The position numbers and the translations under genes are program-made. Shown here piece after piece: positions 50,681 through 60,058 of a stretch of 64,000 nt of DNA (the stretch's first letter is position 1; each line of letters starts with the position of its first letter). The stretch is from DASYLJ01 sp964432595 (GTDB lineage Bacteria > Desulfobacterota > Binatia > DP-6). The DNA lies in contig CAYSOF010000010.1 of assembly GCA_964432595.1 (NCBI GenBank), forward strand, positions 62,001-126,000. The letters run 5' to 3'. The notes under the pieces are model-generated. The model was not told where the DNA came from, ran no database searches, and was given only the letters and a program-made list of their open reading frames with translations.

Positions 50681-51142
50681 TCATTCCGCTTTCTTCACGT
50701 CCGAGTTGTGGACGAACTTGCCGATCAGGCGCTCCAGGATCACGGCGGACTCCGTGAACGTGATGGTATCGCCCGACTTGAGCATCGTGTCGTCGCCGCC
50801 GAGCTGGAGCGAGATGTAGCGGTCGCCGAGCAGCCCCGCCGTGACGATGGACGCCGACGTGTCGGACGGCAGCTTCAGCGACTGGTCGAGGTCCATCGTG
50901 ACGCGCGCGCGGGCGTCGTCGTCGAGCACGATGGAGACGACCTGGCCGACCTTCACGCCGGAGATCACGACCTGCGCTCGCGGCTTGAGCCCGGCGATCT
51001 CGTCGAAGTCGGCGGCGATGGTGAGCCCGCCCGTCCCGTTGAAGGTGAGCCCGCCGACGGCGAACGACAGGTAGGCGATGGCGGCCAGCCCGGCGAGGAC
51101 GAAGAGCCCCACCAACAGGTCGCGACCGGGCGATCGGTTCAC
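50681..51142 (-). CDS. mlaD: MlaD family MCE protein
   Basis: The 153-residue protein has one membrane helix (residues 6-27) and one MCE domain (GGLTIAADFDEIAGLKPRAQVVISGVKVGQV, then LLGDRYISLQLGGDDTMLKSG), the length of proteobacterial MlaD. It forms the hexameric ring over the MlaFE transporter. GTG 51142 (VNRSPGRD) is used because the upstream frame is shadow code. It begins four bases after the mlaE stop. Confidence 0.92.
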   Translation of the reverse strand: MNRSPGRDLLVGLFVLAGLAAIAYLSFAVGGLTFNGTGGLTIAADFDEIAGLKPRAQVVISGVKVGQVVSIVLDDDARARVTMDLDQSLKLPSDTSASIVTAGLLGDRYISLQLGGDDTMLKSGDTITFTESAVILERLIGKFVHNSDVKKAE

Positions 51143-51146
51143 GTGC

Positions 51147-51926
51147 TCACACCCCCCATAGCGCGGTGATGAAGTAGTCGAAGACGAGGATCGACACCGA
51201 CGCGACGACGACGGTCGCCGTCGTGGCGGCGCTGACACCCGCGGAGGTGGGCGCGCTCGTGTAGCCACGGTACGTGGCGATCCACCCGACCAGCACGCCG
51301 AACACCAGCGCCTTCACCAAGCTGCCGGCGACGTCGTTCCGCCAGTCGACCGAGCTCTCGAGGCTCGACATGTAGCTGCCGCCGTCGACGCCGAGGAGAT
51401 GCACGCCGACGAGATAGCCGCCGCCGATGCCGCAGACGATGAAGAGCGCCGACAGCAGCGGCATGACGAGGATCATGGCGACGGCCTTCGGCGTGACCAC
51501 GACGTCGACCGGGTCGATCGACATCATGCGGAGCCCGTCCAGCTGCTCGGTGGCCACCATCGTGCCGATCTCCGCCGCCGTCGCCGAGCCTGCGCGGCCG
51601 GTGGCGAGCAGCGCCGTCAGCACCGGACCGAGCTCGCGCACGAGGCTCAGGCCGACGACCGCCCCGAGCGACTGCGTCGCGCCGAACGTGACGAGCGTGT
51701 TGTAGCCCTGCAGCCCGAGCACCATGCCCACCGCGAGGCCGCAGACGCAGATGATGATCAGCGACAGCACGCCGAGCTTGTAGATCTCGTCGACGAGCGC
51801 GCGGAATCGGACCGGCGGCGTCAGCGCCGCGCGCACGATCGCCGCCCAGAAGCGGCCCATGCGGCCCAGGTCGGCGACGAGGCGGACGACGGCGTAGCCC
51901 AGCTCGCGGATCGGCGTCAGCATCAT
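51147..51926 (-). CDS. mlaE: MlaE family ABC lipid transport permease
   Basis: The 259-residue membrane protein has about five or six helices and the MlaE permease signature LVRELGPVLTALLATGRAGSATAAEIGTM at about 110-138. This is the inner-membrane core of the phospholipid ABC transporter. ATG 51926 overlaps the stop of mlaF (ATGA), so the two are coupled. Confidence 0.94.
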   Translation of the reverse strand: MMLTPIRELGYAVVRLVADLGRMGRFWAAIVRAALTPPVRFRALVDEIYKLGVLSLIIICVCGLAVGMVLGLQGYNTLVTFGATQSLGAVVGLSLVRELGPVLTALLATGRAGSATAAEIGTMVATEQLDGLRMMSIDPVDVVVTPKAVAMILVMPLLSALFIVCGIGGGYLVGVHLLGVDGGSYMSSLESSVDWRNDVAGSLVKALVFGVLVGWIATYRGYTSAPTSAGVSAATTATVVVASVSILVFDYFITALWGV

Positions 51927-52687
51927 CCGGCCTCCGTCAGCGCGCGCTCGTCGACGTCTTCCGTCAGGAACGCGCGCACCCACGGGTTCGGATTGGCCGC
52001 CAGCTCGGCCGGCGTGCCCTCGAGCGGCCCTTCTGGGCGCAGCAGGAGCACGTGCTCCGCCATCCGCATCGTCGACTCGATGTGATGCGACACGACGACG
52101 ACGGTCATCGCGAACTGGCGATTGATACGGCGGAGCAGCGTCTCGATGCGCTTCGACGAGATCGGGTCGAGACCCGAGAACGGCTCGTCGCACAGGAGGA
52201 TGCTGGGCCGACGGATGATCGCGCGGGCGAGCGCGACGCGCTTCACCATGCCGCCGGAGAGCTGGTTCGGCAGCAGCCGGTCGATGTCACGCAGCCCAAC
52301 GGCCTCGAGCCGGTCGTGCACCTCGTGCGCGATCGCCGCCTCGTCGAGGTCGGTGTGCTCGCGCAGCGGGAACGCCAGGTTGTCGAAGACGGTCATCGAG
52401 TCGAGCAGCGCTCCGCCCTGGAAGAGCATGCCCAGCGTCTCGCGCACCGAATAGAGATCGCGCTCCGACAGCTGCGTGACGTCGCGGCCCGCGACATCGA
52501 TGCGACCGGTGCGTGGGCGCACGAGCCCGCCGATGAGACGCAGGATCGTGCTCTTGCCCGATCCGCTGCCGCCGAGGATGACGCTGATCCGTTCCTTCGG
52601 GAAGCTGCACGAGAGCCCCGAGAACACCGGTCGCGAGCCGAACGCCATCGTGACGTCGAAGAGCTGGATATGAGGCGCAGATGCCAT
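51923..52687 (-). CDS. mlaF: MlaF family ABC transporter ATP-binding protein
   Basis: The 254-residue ATPase has Walker A GGSGSGKST (about residues 39-47), Q-loop MLFQGGAL, signature LSGGM, Walker B ILLCDEP and the H-loop VVSHH. It powers the Mla phospholipid transporter with MlaE and MlaD. No MlaB-type STAS gene is adjacent, unlike in E. coli. It starts the operon mlaF-mlaE-mlaD-mlaA-mlaC. The 68-base space before it should hold the operon promoter. Confidence 0.95.
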   Translation of the reverse strand: MASAPHIQLFDVTMAFGSRPVFSGLSCSFPKERISVILGGSGSGKSTILRLIGGLVRPRTGRIDVAGRDVTQLSERDLYSVRETLGMLFQGGALLDSMTVFDNLAFPLREHTDLDEAAIAHEVHDRLEAVGLRDIDRLLPNQLSGGMVKRVALARAIIRRPSILLCDEPFSGLDPISSKRIETLLRRINRQFAMTVVVVSHHIESTMRMAEHVLLLRPEGPLEGTPAELAANPNPWVRAFLTEDVDERALTEAG

Positions 52688-52755
52688 CGAGGGTGAGCCA
52701 TCCCTTGTAACAATATCGGCCGCTCGTGCCAGCAGCCTGAGCACTTGCGCGGTGG

Positions 52756-54297
52756 TCAGAAACCTGACGCCTGCGGCGGGTAATGCAGCGGCGCATTCGG
52801 TCCCGGCGGCAGGCCCGCCAGCACCCACAGCACGACGAAGGCGCACCACGCGACGCCGAACCCGATGGAATAGGGCAGCATCGCCGCCAGGAGGGTTCCC
52901 AGGCGGGTTTCCGGCGCGTAGCGACGGACGGCCACGATAACGATCGGGAAGTACGGGTTGAGCGGCGTGACGCAGTTCATGACCGAGTCGCCGACCCGGT
53001 AGAGCGCCTGGGTCACCTCGGGCGACCAGCCGAGGCGCATCAGCATGGGCACGAAGATCGGCCCCATGACCGCCCATTTCGCCGAGGCGCTGGCCACGAA
53101 CAGGTCGATGGCCGCGGCGACGACGATGAACCCCACCATCAGCGGCGCGCCGGTCAGGTGGATCGCCTGGAGCAGGTCGGCGCCGCGGATCGCGAGGATC
53201 AGCCCGAGCTCCGACTGGCGGAACCAGGCGACGAACTGGCCGGCGAAGAACGCCAGCACGATGTAGGGCCCCATCGTCGCCATCGCCTCGCTCATCATGC
53301 GGACGGCGTCGCGATCGGAGCGCAACGACCCCGTGACGAGCCCGAACGCGATGCCGGGGGCCAGGAAGAGCAGCATCAGCAGCCCGACGAGGCTCGTCCA
53401 GAACGGCTTCAGGTCGCCGGTCGCCGGATCGCGCAAGGGCGCGCCCGTGGGAAGCGTCAGCAGCGCGATGACCGCGACGGTGGCGAGCAGCGCCACGGCG
53501 GCGGCCTTCAGGCCGCGACGCTCGAGCGGCGACATCGGCGTCAGGACGGGCACCTCGCCCGCCGGCCGCCAGGGGCCGAGCCGCGGCTCGACGATGCGCT
53601 CGGAGATGAACCAGCCGACGCCCATCAGCAGCAGGACGGAGCTCGCCAGGAAGTAGTAGTTCGCCGTCGCGAGCACCGTGTACGACGGGTCGTACAGGCG
53701 CGCCGCCTCCTGGGTCATGCCGGCCAGCATCGGGTCGATGGCTCCGAGAAACAGGTTGGCCGAGTAGCCGCCGGCGACGGCGGCGAACATCGCGGCCACG
53801 CCCGCCAGCGGATGGCGGCCGAGCGATGCGTAGAGCAGCGCCGCGAGCGGGATCAGGACGACGTAGCCGGCATCGGCCGCCACGTGCGACGTCATGCCGG
53901 CGAAGAGGACCGCGGGTGTCACCGCCCACCGCGGCACGCCCACCAGGCTGGCCTTCAGCCCCGCGGCGAGGAGCCCGGTCCGCTCGGCGACGCCGATGCC
54001 CAGCATCACCGTGAGCACCGTGCCGAGGGGTGCGAACGCGGTGAAGTTCGTCACGAGCCCGCCCAGCACCGTGCGCAGCCCGTCCGCCGACAGCAGGTCG
54101 ACGGCGGTGACGGTCTTGCCGGTGACGGGATGGGGCACCGCCACGCCGAGGCGCGCGGCGATCCACGAGAGCACGAGCGTCAGCAGGCAGAAGCCGACGA
54201 AGATCGTCGCCGGGTCGGGAAGGCGGTTGCCGATGCGCTCGATCCATCCGAGCACGCCGCGCGGCGCCCGCGCGCCCTCGACCGCCGCCTCGCCCAT
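52756..54297 (-). CDS. AbgT family transporter
   Basis: The 513-residue membrane protein has about eleven helices and the AbgT blocks: ERIGNRLPDPATIFVGFCLLTLV, GVPRWAVTPAVLFAGMTSHVAADAGYVVLIPL, GGYSANLFLGAIDPMLAG and AKWAVMGPIFVPMLMRLG with NPYFPIVIV. The family imports p-aminobenzoyl-glutamate or exports sulfonamides. Which of these applies is not shown. It is a single gene, 68 bases upstream of mlaF in the same direction; transcription could continue into mla. Confidence 0.9.
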   Translation of the reverse strand: MGEAAVEGARAPRGVLGWIERIGNRLPDPATIFVGFCLLTLVLSWIAARLGVAVPHPVTGKTVTAVDLLSADGLRTVLGGLVTNFTAFAPLGTVLTVMLGIGVAERTGLLAAGLKASLVGVPRWAVTPAVLFAGMTSHVAADAGYVVLIPLAALLYASLGRHPLAGVAAMFAAVAGGYSANLFLGAIDPMLAGMTQEAARLYDPSYTVLATANYYFLASSVLLLMGVGWFISERIVEPRLGPWRPAGEVPVLTPMSPLERRGLKAAAVALLATVAVIALLTLPTGAPLRDPATGDLKPFWTSLVGLLMLLFLAPGIAFGLVTGSLRSDRDAVRMMSEAMATMGPYIVLAFFAGQFVAWFRQSELGLILAIRGADLLQAIHLTGAPLMVGFIVVAAAIDLFVASASAKWAVMGPIFVPMLMRLGWSPEVTQALYRVGDSVMNCVTPLNPYFPIVIVAVRRYAPETRLGTLLAAMLPYSIGFGVAWCAFVVLWVLAGLPPGPNAPLHYPPQASGF

Positions 54298-54364
54298 CGC
54301 GGGGTTCCTACCTGCTCGGGGCGCCCACGGGAAGCGCGGACCGGAAGCATGCTAAGGACGCCGC

Positions 54365-55582
54365 GTGCCGCCCCGTCGCGACGCCGGGACCGCCGGAATC
54401 CTCCCCTGGGTCGTGCTCCTGTCCTGTCTCGTCTGCCAGATGGGCCTCGGGCTCGGCGGCTACGTCTTCGCGGTCTTCCTGAAGCCCATCGTGACGGAGA
54501 TGGGGTGGAGCCGGACGGCTTTCGCCGCCGCCGGCGGGCCGCTGCTGCTCGCGATGGCGGCGGCGAGCCCGCTCGTCGGCGTCCTCACCGAGCGGCTCGG
54601 CGCCCGCCTCGTGTTCGCGGGCGGGATCACGCTCGTCGCGCTCGCGTTGCTCGGCCTCTCGCAGATGACGGCGCTCTGGCAGTTCGCGCTGCTCGGCCTC
54701 CTGCTCGGCGCGGGTGTGACCGGCCTGGGCGACGTGCCCGCCGGCGCCGTCGTCTCGCGCTGGTTCCCGTCGCGCCGCCGCGGCCTGGCGCTCGGCCTCG
54801 TCTACACCGGCTCCAACATCGGCGGCGCGATCGTGCCGCTCGTGGCTGCCGCCGTCGCCGGCGCGGCCTCGTGGCGGACGTCGCTGGTGGTGCTCGCGGT
54901 GGGCGGCTGGCTCCTGATCCTGCCCGTGGCCCTGGCCGGGGTCCGCGACGCCGCGCCCACCGCGTCGCCGGATGCGAAGACGCCCGCGGCGGGCGGCATG
55001 ACGCTCGACGAGGCGCGCCGGACGCCGAGCTTCTGGATCCTCGCCGGCGTGCTCTTCGCCTTCTACTTCTACTACATCGGCGTGAACCAGCATCTCGTGG
55101 CGTTCCTCAGCGACGCCGGGTTCACCGACGCGCAGGCGGCACGCCGGTTCAGCGCCGCCGTCGCGGTCGGCATCGCGGGGAAGATCGGCATCGGCCTCGT
55201 CGCCGACCGGCTCGACGCGCACCGCGCGGCCGGCATCACGTTCGGCCTGCTGACGGCCGGCTCGTTCCTGCTGCTCGCCGTCGAGCGGGTGCCTGCCGCG
55301 CTGCCGGTGTTCCTCGCCGTGCACGGGTTCACCGTGGCGGCCGAGAACGTGCTGCTGCCGCTCCTGGTGGCGTCCTGCTTCGGCGTGCGGCATCTCGCGC
55401 GGATCTACGGTGCCCTGATGGTCGCGCTGCTGCCCGGCGGCATCGCGGGACCGACGGTCGCCGGCTGGGTCTACGACGTCAGCGGGTCCTACCGGGCGGC
55501 GTTCGCGCTCTTCGCCGCGCTGAACCTGGCGGCGCTGATCGCGCTCGCCCGCTTGCGAGACGTCGCGTCGCGGCGCGAGTGA
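54365..55582 (+). CDS. MFS transporter (monocarboxylate/oxalate-type)
   Basis: The 405-residue protein has 12 predicted membrane helices. LTERLGARLVFAGG lies between helices 2 and 3, and SRWFPSRRRGLALGLVYTGSNIGGA after helix 4, the pattern of the OFA/MCT subfamily that moves carboxylates. The mid-loop between TM6 and TM7 holds PTASPDAKTP. A GTG at 54365 begins the frame. The substrate is unknown. It is divergent from the AbgT gene and convergent with the RND permease gene, six bases apart. Confidence 0.88.
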   Translation: MPPRRDAGTAGILPWVVLLSCLVCQMGLGLGGYVFAVFLKPIVTEMGWSRTAFAAAGGPLLLAMAAASPLVGVLTERLGARLVFAGGITLVALALLGLSQMTALWQFALLGLLLGAGVTGLGDVPAGAVVSRWFPSRRRGLALGLVYTGSNIGGAIVPLVAAAVAGAASWRTSLVVLAVGGWLLILPVALAGVRDAAPTASPDAKTPAAGGMTLDEARRTPSFWILAGVLFAFYFYYIGVNQHLVAFLSDAGFTDAQAARRFSAAVAVGIAGKIGIGLVADRLDAHRAAGITFGLLTAGSFLLLAVERVPAALPVFLAVHGFTVAAENVLLPLLVASCFGVRHLARIYGALMVALLPGGIAGPTVAGWVYDVSGSYRAAFALFAALNLAALIALARLRDVASRRE

Positions 55583-55588
55583 TCGACG

Positions 55589-58500
55589 TCAGCGGCCCGC
55601 GCGAGCGGCGCGCCAGCTTGCCAGCAGGCGATCGCGGAGACCGTGCGCGTGCTCGGCGTTCGGCATCGCTGCGCGCGCATCGTCGAGGAGCGCGTAGGCG
55701 ACCGGCGTCACGACCAGCGTGAGCAGCAGCGACAGCGTCTGGCCGCCGATCACGACCACGGCGATCGTGTAGCGCTCTTCGGCGCCGGGGCCGGTGCCGA
55801 GAGCCAACGGCATCATGCCGGCGACCAGCGTCAGCGTCGTCATCAGGATGGGACGCAGGCGGTCGCGGCTGCCCTGAATGATCGCCGCCTCGCGATCGAG
55901 ACCCTCGTGACGCAGGTGACGGATGTGGTCGATCTGCAGGATCGAGTTCTTCTTGACCACGCCGAACAGCACCAGCACGCCGAGGGCGGAGAACAGGTTC
56001 AGCGTGTTGCCGGCGAGCCACAGCGACAGCAGGGCGAACGGCACGGCCAGCGGCAACGACAGCAGGATGACGACGGGGTCGAGCAGGCTTTCGTACTGGG
56101 CGGCGAGGATCATGTACATGAACACGATCGACAGCAGGAACGCCCAGACGAACTCGCCGAACGTGCGCTCGAGCTCGCGGCCGCGTCCCGAGATGCCCGT
56201 GCTGTAGGTCTCCGGCATGCCGAGCTCGTCGGCCGCCTGGCGCACCGCCTCGATGCGGTCGGCCATCGCATAGCCGGGGCTCACCGTGGCGCGCAAGCTG
56301 ACCACACGCTGGCGATCGAGACGGTCGATGCGCGACGCGCTGTCGGCGGGCGCGAGCCGCGCGACGCTGTCGAGACGCACGAGGCCGCCGTCGGCGCGCG
56401 GCACCCAGAGCCGGCTGATCGTGCCCGGGTCGTTGCGATCGCCCTCCTGCAGGCGGATCTGGACGTCGTAGTCCTCGTTGATGGTCGGGTCGATGAAGCG
56501 CGACACGCGGTCGTCGCCGCCGACCATGAGCCGCATCGCCGAAGCGATGTCCTCGGTCGCGACACCGAGGTCGCCGGCGCGCTCGCGGTCGATCTCGACG
56601 CGCAGCTCGGGCTTGTCGATCTTGAGCGTCGTGTCGGCGTCGGCGATGCCCTCGATGGCCAGCACCTTCTCGCGCAACGTCTCGGCATACTGCGACAGCG
56701 CCTTCAGGTCCGGCCCGCGGATGTTGAAGTCGATGTCGACGGGTGCGCCGCCGAGGCTGAACGACTGCGGGTTCCGGACCGAGACGCGCAGATCGCGGAA
56801 CTGCTTCATGCGCGCGCGGACTTCCTGCATGACGTCGCGCTGCTTGTAGTTGCCGCGGAAGGCCTCGAGCGGGTCGAGGTGGACGATGCCCCGCCACAGC
56901 CGCGCGAGGGAGAACGTGCGCTCCTCGTGCGGCGCGATCCGGACGTAGGCGTTCGCCTGGTTGACGCTGCCGAGGAAGCCGCCGCCGACGGTGGAGAGGA
57001 TCGTACGGACGCCGTTCACCTGGCGGATCTGTTCGACGACGGCGCGCATGGCCTCGTCCATGGCGGCCATGCTCGTCCCCTCGGGCGCCACGACCGAGAC
57101 GTCGAACTCCGCCTCGTCGACGTCGCCCGGGATGTATTCCTGCCGGATCACGCCGTAGAGCGGTACCGACGACAGCATGACGAGCACGCCGAAGACGGCG
57201 ACCAACCGCCGGCGATGCAGCGCCCACGTGAGCATGCGCCCGTAGACGTCGTCCATGCGGGCGTAGAACCCGCCGCGCGAGTCGTGCCCGCCGCCGCCCG
57301 GCGAGCGCTTCAGCATGCGGGCGCTCATCATCGGCGTCAGCGTGAACGACACGAGCAGGCTCACCATGATCGCGACGGCCGCGGTGATGCCGAACTGGTA
57401 GAGGAAGCGTCCCGAGATGCTCGACATGAACGACACCGGGACGAACACGACGACCAGGCTGAACGTCGTGGCCATGACGGCCAGCCCGATCTCCGCCGTC
57501 GCCGCGCGCGCCGCCTGCATCGGCGGCATCTGCTTCTCCTCGACGAAGCGGAAGATGTTCTCGAGGACGACGATCGCGTCGTCGATGACGACGCCGACCA
57601 TCAGCACGAGCGCCAGCATCGTCACGCTGTTCAGCGTGAAGCCGAGCGGCCACATGAAGGCGAACGTCGCCATCACCGACGCCGGGATCGCGACACCGGC
57701 GATGATCGTCGACCGCCAGCTGCGCATGAACAGCAGCACGACGAGGCAGGCGAGCACGCTGCCCAGCACGAGGTGGACGGTGATCTCGTGAAGCGCCGCG
57801 TAGATGTAGCGCGACTGATCGCGGATGATCTCCAGCCGGACGTCGGGCGGCAGCTGCGCGCGCATCGCCTCGAGGTTCTGCTTCGCCGCTTCGATGACCT
57901 CGATGGTGTTCGCGCCCGACTGGCGGCGGACCTCCAGCACGACGGTGGCGACGTCGTCGAGCCGTGCGATCGAGCGCTGCTCTTTGGTCCCGTCCTCCGC
58001 GTAGCCGACGTCGCGCACACGGATCGGCGTCCCGTTCCGCGTCGCGATCACCATCGCGTCGAAGCCTTCGGGGTCGACGAAGCGCCCCATCGTGCGCAGG
58101 CTCTTCTCGACGGTGGGCGTGGTGACGTTGCCGCCGGGCGTGTTGCTGTTCTGCCGGAGGATCGCGTCGCGGACGGCGGTCACCGGCAGCTGGTGCGCGG
58201 TGAGGCGGTTCGCGTCGACCCAGACGTTGATCGCGCGCTCCAGCCCGCCGACGACCGTCACCTCGCCGACGCCGCGGGCGCGCTCGAGATGCACCTTGAC
58301 GATGCGCTCGGCCAGGTCGGTCAGCTCGCGCAGCGGCCGGTCGGCGGAAACGGCGACCGTCAGGACCGGGGACGAGTCGTTGTCGAACTTGAGCGTCGTC
58401 GGCGGGTCGAGCTCGGGTGGCAGGTCGCGCAGCGCCGCAGAGACGCGGTCGCGTACGTCCTGCGCGGCGACGTCGATGTCGCGCTCGAGGTCGAACGTGG

Positions 58501-58780
58501 CGGCGATGAAGGTGGCGCCCTGGCCCGAGATCGAGCGCAGCTCGTCGAGGCCCTGGACGGTGTTGACCGCCTCTTCGAGACGCTGCGCCACCTCCGTCTC
58601 GAGCTCTTCCGGCGACGCACCGGGCAGCGTGGCGCGCACGCGGATCTGCGGCATGTCGACGGACGGGAATCGGTCGACGCCGAGCTGCGCGTACGCGGCC
58701 CAGCCGACGACCACGAGGGCCAGAATGAGCATGGCGGCGAACACCGGCCGCCGGATGCAGACCTCGGCGAGCTTCTGCAC
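55589..58780 (-). CDS. RND efflux permease (HAE1/AcrB-like)
   Basis: The 1063-residue protein matches AcrB-type permeases. The start MQKLAEVCIRRPVFAAMLILAL is followed by twelve membrane helices and two large periplasmic loops. The proton-relay region GVVIDDAIVVLENIFRFVEE shows the usual Asp-Asp pair. LYGVIRQEYIPGDVDEAEFDVSV is a family landmark. It drives export of hydrophobic compounds together with the adaptor encoded three bases upstream. No TolC-type outer-membrane factor is encoded nearby. The C-terminal end is unusually Arg-rich. Confidence 0.95.
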   Translation of the reverse strand: MQKLAEVCIRRPVFAAMLILALVVVGWAAYAQLGVDRFPSVDMPQIRVRATLPGASPEELETEVAQRLEEAVNTVQGLDELRSISGQGATFIAATFDLERDIDVAAQDVRDRVSAALRDLPPELDPPTTLKFDNDSSPVLTVAVSADRPLRELTDLAERIVKVHLERARGVGEVTVVGGLERAINVWVDANRLTAHQLPVTAVRDAILRQNSNTPGGNVTTPTVEKSLRTMGRFVDPEGFDAMVIATRNGTPIRVRDVGYAEDGTKEQRSIARLDDVATVVLEVRRQSGANTIEVIEAAKQNLEAMRAQLPPDVRLEIIRDQSRYIYAALHEITVHLVLGSVLACLVVLLFMRSWRSTIIAGVAIPASVMATFAFMWPLGFTLNSVTMLALVLMVGVVIDDAIVVLENIFRFVEEKQMPPMQAARAATAEIGLAVMATTFSLVVVFVPVSFMSSISGRFLYQFGITAAVAIMVSLLVSFTLTPMMSARMLKRSPGGGGHDSRGGFYARMDDVYGRMLTWALHRRRLVAVFGVLVMLSSVPLYGVIRQEYIPGDVDEAEFDVSVVAPEGTSMAAMDEAMRAVVEQIRQVNGVRTILSTVGGGFLGSVNQANAYVRIAPHEERTFSLARLWRGIVHLDPLEAFRGNYKQRDVMQEVRARMKQFRDLRVSVRNPQSFSLGGAPVDIDFNIRGPDLKALSQYAETLREKVLAIEGIADADTTLKIDKPELRVEIDRERAGDLGVATEDIASAMRLMVGGDDRVSRFIDPTINEDYDVQIRLQEGDRNDPGTISRLWVPRADGGLVRLDSVARLAPADSASRIDRLDRQRVVSLRATVSPGYAMADRIEAVRQAADELGMPETYSTGISGRGRELERTFGEFVWAFLLSIVFMYMILAAQYESLLDPVVILLSLPLAVPFALLSLWLAGNTLNLFSALGVLVLFGVVKKNSILQIDHIRHLRHEGLDREAAIIQGSRDRLRPILMTTLTLVAGMMPLALGTGPGAEERYTIAVVVIGGQTLSLLLTLVVTPVAYALLDDARAAMPNAEHAHGLRDRLLASWRAARAGR

Positions 58781-58783
58781 CGC

Positions 58784-59974
58784 TCAGCCGTCCGGCGTGA
58801 CCGCCATGCCCGCGGTCAGATTGCCGGGCTCCGCGACGATCGGCGTGCCGGCGGTCAGGCCCTCCAGCACCTCGATCTGGTCACCGCGCCGCCGTCCGGT
58901 GCGGACGCGTGCCTCGACGATCTTGCCGTCGGCGACCGTCAGCACCTTGGTGACGCCGGCGAACGCGACCACGGCGTTGGCCGGCACGAGGACCGCCGTG
59001 TCGTCGGGATCGATGACGATCTCGGCGCTGGCGAACGCGCCGGGCCGCAACGCGTGCTCGGGGTTCGGCACCTCGGCCTCGACCAGCAGGGTCCGCGTCG
59101 TCTCGTCGACCGCGGGGCTCAGCCGCACGACGGTGCCGCCGTGCACCGTCTCCGAGCCCTCCGCGCGCAGCTCGACGCGCTGGCCGAGCGCGACGCTCGC
59201 GGCCTCGCGCTCGGGGACGGGCAGGCGGAGCCGGAGCGGATGCATGCGCACGATCGTCACGACGGGCTCGCCGACGGCGAGGAAGCGGCCGACGGACAGA
59301 TGGCGCTCGCGGACGACGCCGTCGAACGGCGCCTGCAGCGTCGCGTCGGCCAGCTGCTGCTGGGCGATGCGCAGCTCGGTCTTGCGCTCGGCGAGGACGG
59401 CCTTGCGGTTGGCGACCTCCTCGATCGACTCCTGCGCCCGCGCTTCGGCGACGCGGAAGTCGGCCTCGGCCTGATCGAGCTCGGCCCGCGAGAGGATGCC
59501 CTCCTTCCACAGGCCCATCAGCCGATCGCGCTGCAGCCGCGCCTGCTCGAAGACGGCGCGCGTCTGCTTCGCGAGGGCCGTGTTGCCCGGCGGGATGTCG
59601 TCGCCGGAGCCGTCGGCCGGCACACCGAGACGGGAGCGGGCCTGCGCGAGCGCCGTCTCGGCCTGCTCGACGCGGAGGCGGAAGTCGGTCAGGTCGAGCA
59701 CGGCCACGGTGTCGCCCGCGCGGACCGCGGTGCCGATGTCGACGGGCAGCTGGTCGAGCCGGCCGGCCACCTTGGTGTTCAGCACGACCTGATCCTCGGC
59801 GGCGAGCGTGCCGGTGGCCGGGACGGTGCGGGGCAGGGTGCCGGCAACGCTCTGCGCCATCTGGACGCGTCGCGCCGGCGGTCCCTCGTTGCGTGCCGTC
59901 GCGTCGGCGGCGTCCGAGCTGCACCCGGCCGCCAGAGCGGCGAACAGGATCGTCCACGGGATCGCGCGACGCAC
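58784..59974 (-). CDS. RND efflux periplasmic adaptor
   Basis: The 396-residue membrane-fusion protein has a lipobox (LAAGC, Cys18), so it is a lipoprotein. It then shows barrel-sandwich and hairpin regions: VPATGTLAAEDQVVLNTKVAGRLDQLPVDIGTAVRAGDTVAVLD, a coiled coil at about 95-190, and ATLQAPFDGVVRERHLSVGRFLAVG. It links the inner-membrane RND permease to an outer-membrane channel. It lies first in a two-gene operon with the permease. Confidence 0.94.
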   Translation of the reverse strand: MRRAIPWTILFAALAAGCSSDAADATARNEGPPARRVQMAQSVAGTLPRTVPATGTLAAEDQVVLNTKVAGRLDQLPVDIGTAVRAGDTVAVLDLTDFRLRVEQAETALAQARSRLGVPADGSGDDIPPGNTALAKQTRAVFEQARLQRDRLMGLWKEGILSRAELDQAEADFRVAEARAQESIEEVANRKAVLAERKTELRIAQQQLADATLQAPFDGVVRERHLSVGRFLAVGEPVVTIVRMHPLRLRLPVPEREAASVALGQRVELRAEGSETVHGGTVVRLSPAVDETTRTLLVEAEVPNPEHALRPGAFASAEIVIDPDDTAVLVPANAVVAFAGVTKVLTVADGKIVEARVRTGRRRGDQIEVLEGLTAGTPIVAEPGNLTAGMAVTPDG

Positions 59975-60058
59975 CCGATCGTTAGAGCATGGGTATCGCG
60001 ATTGCGCGACCGTGACGGTTTGTGCGGCCGACGACGTGCGTGGTAACCCCGGTCGCTC

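Noticed and set aside
55643..60046. A 1467-codon open frame on the plus strand
   Set aside because: It is antisense to the RND permease and adaptor genes, which are clearly real. It is an Arg/His/Asp-rich shadow frame.
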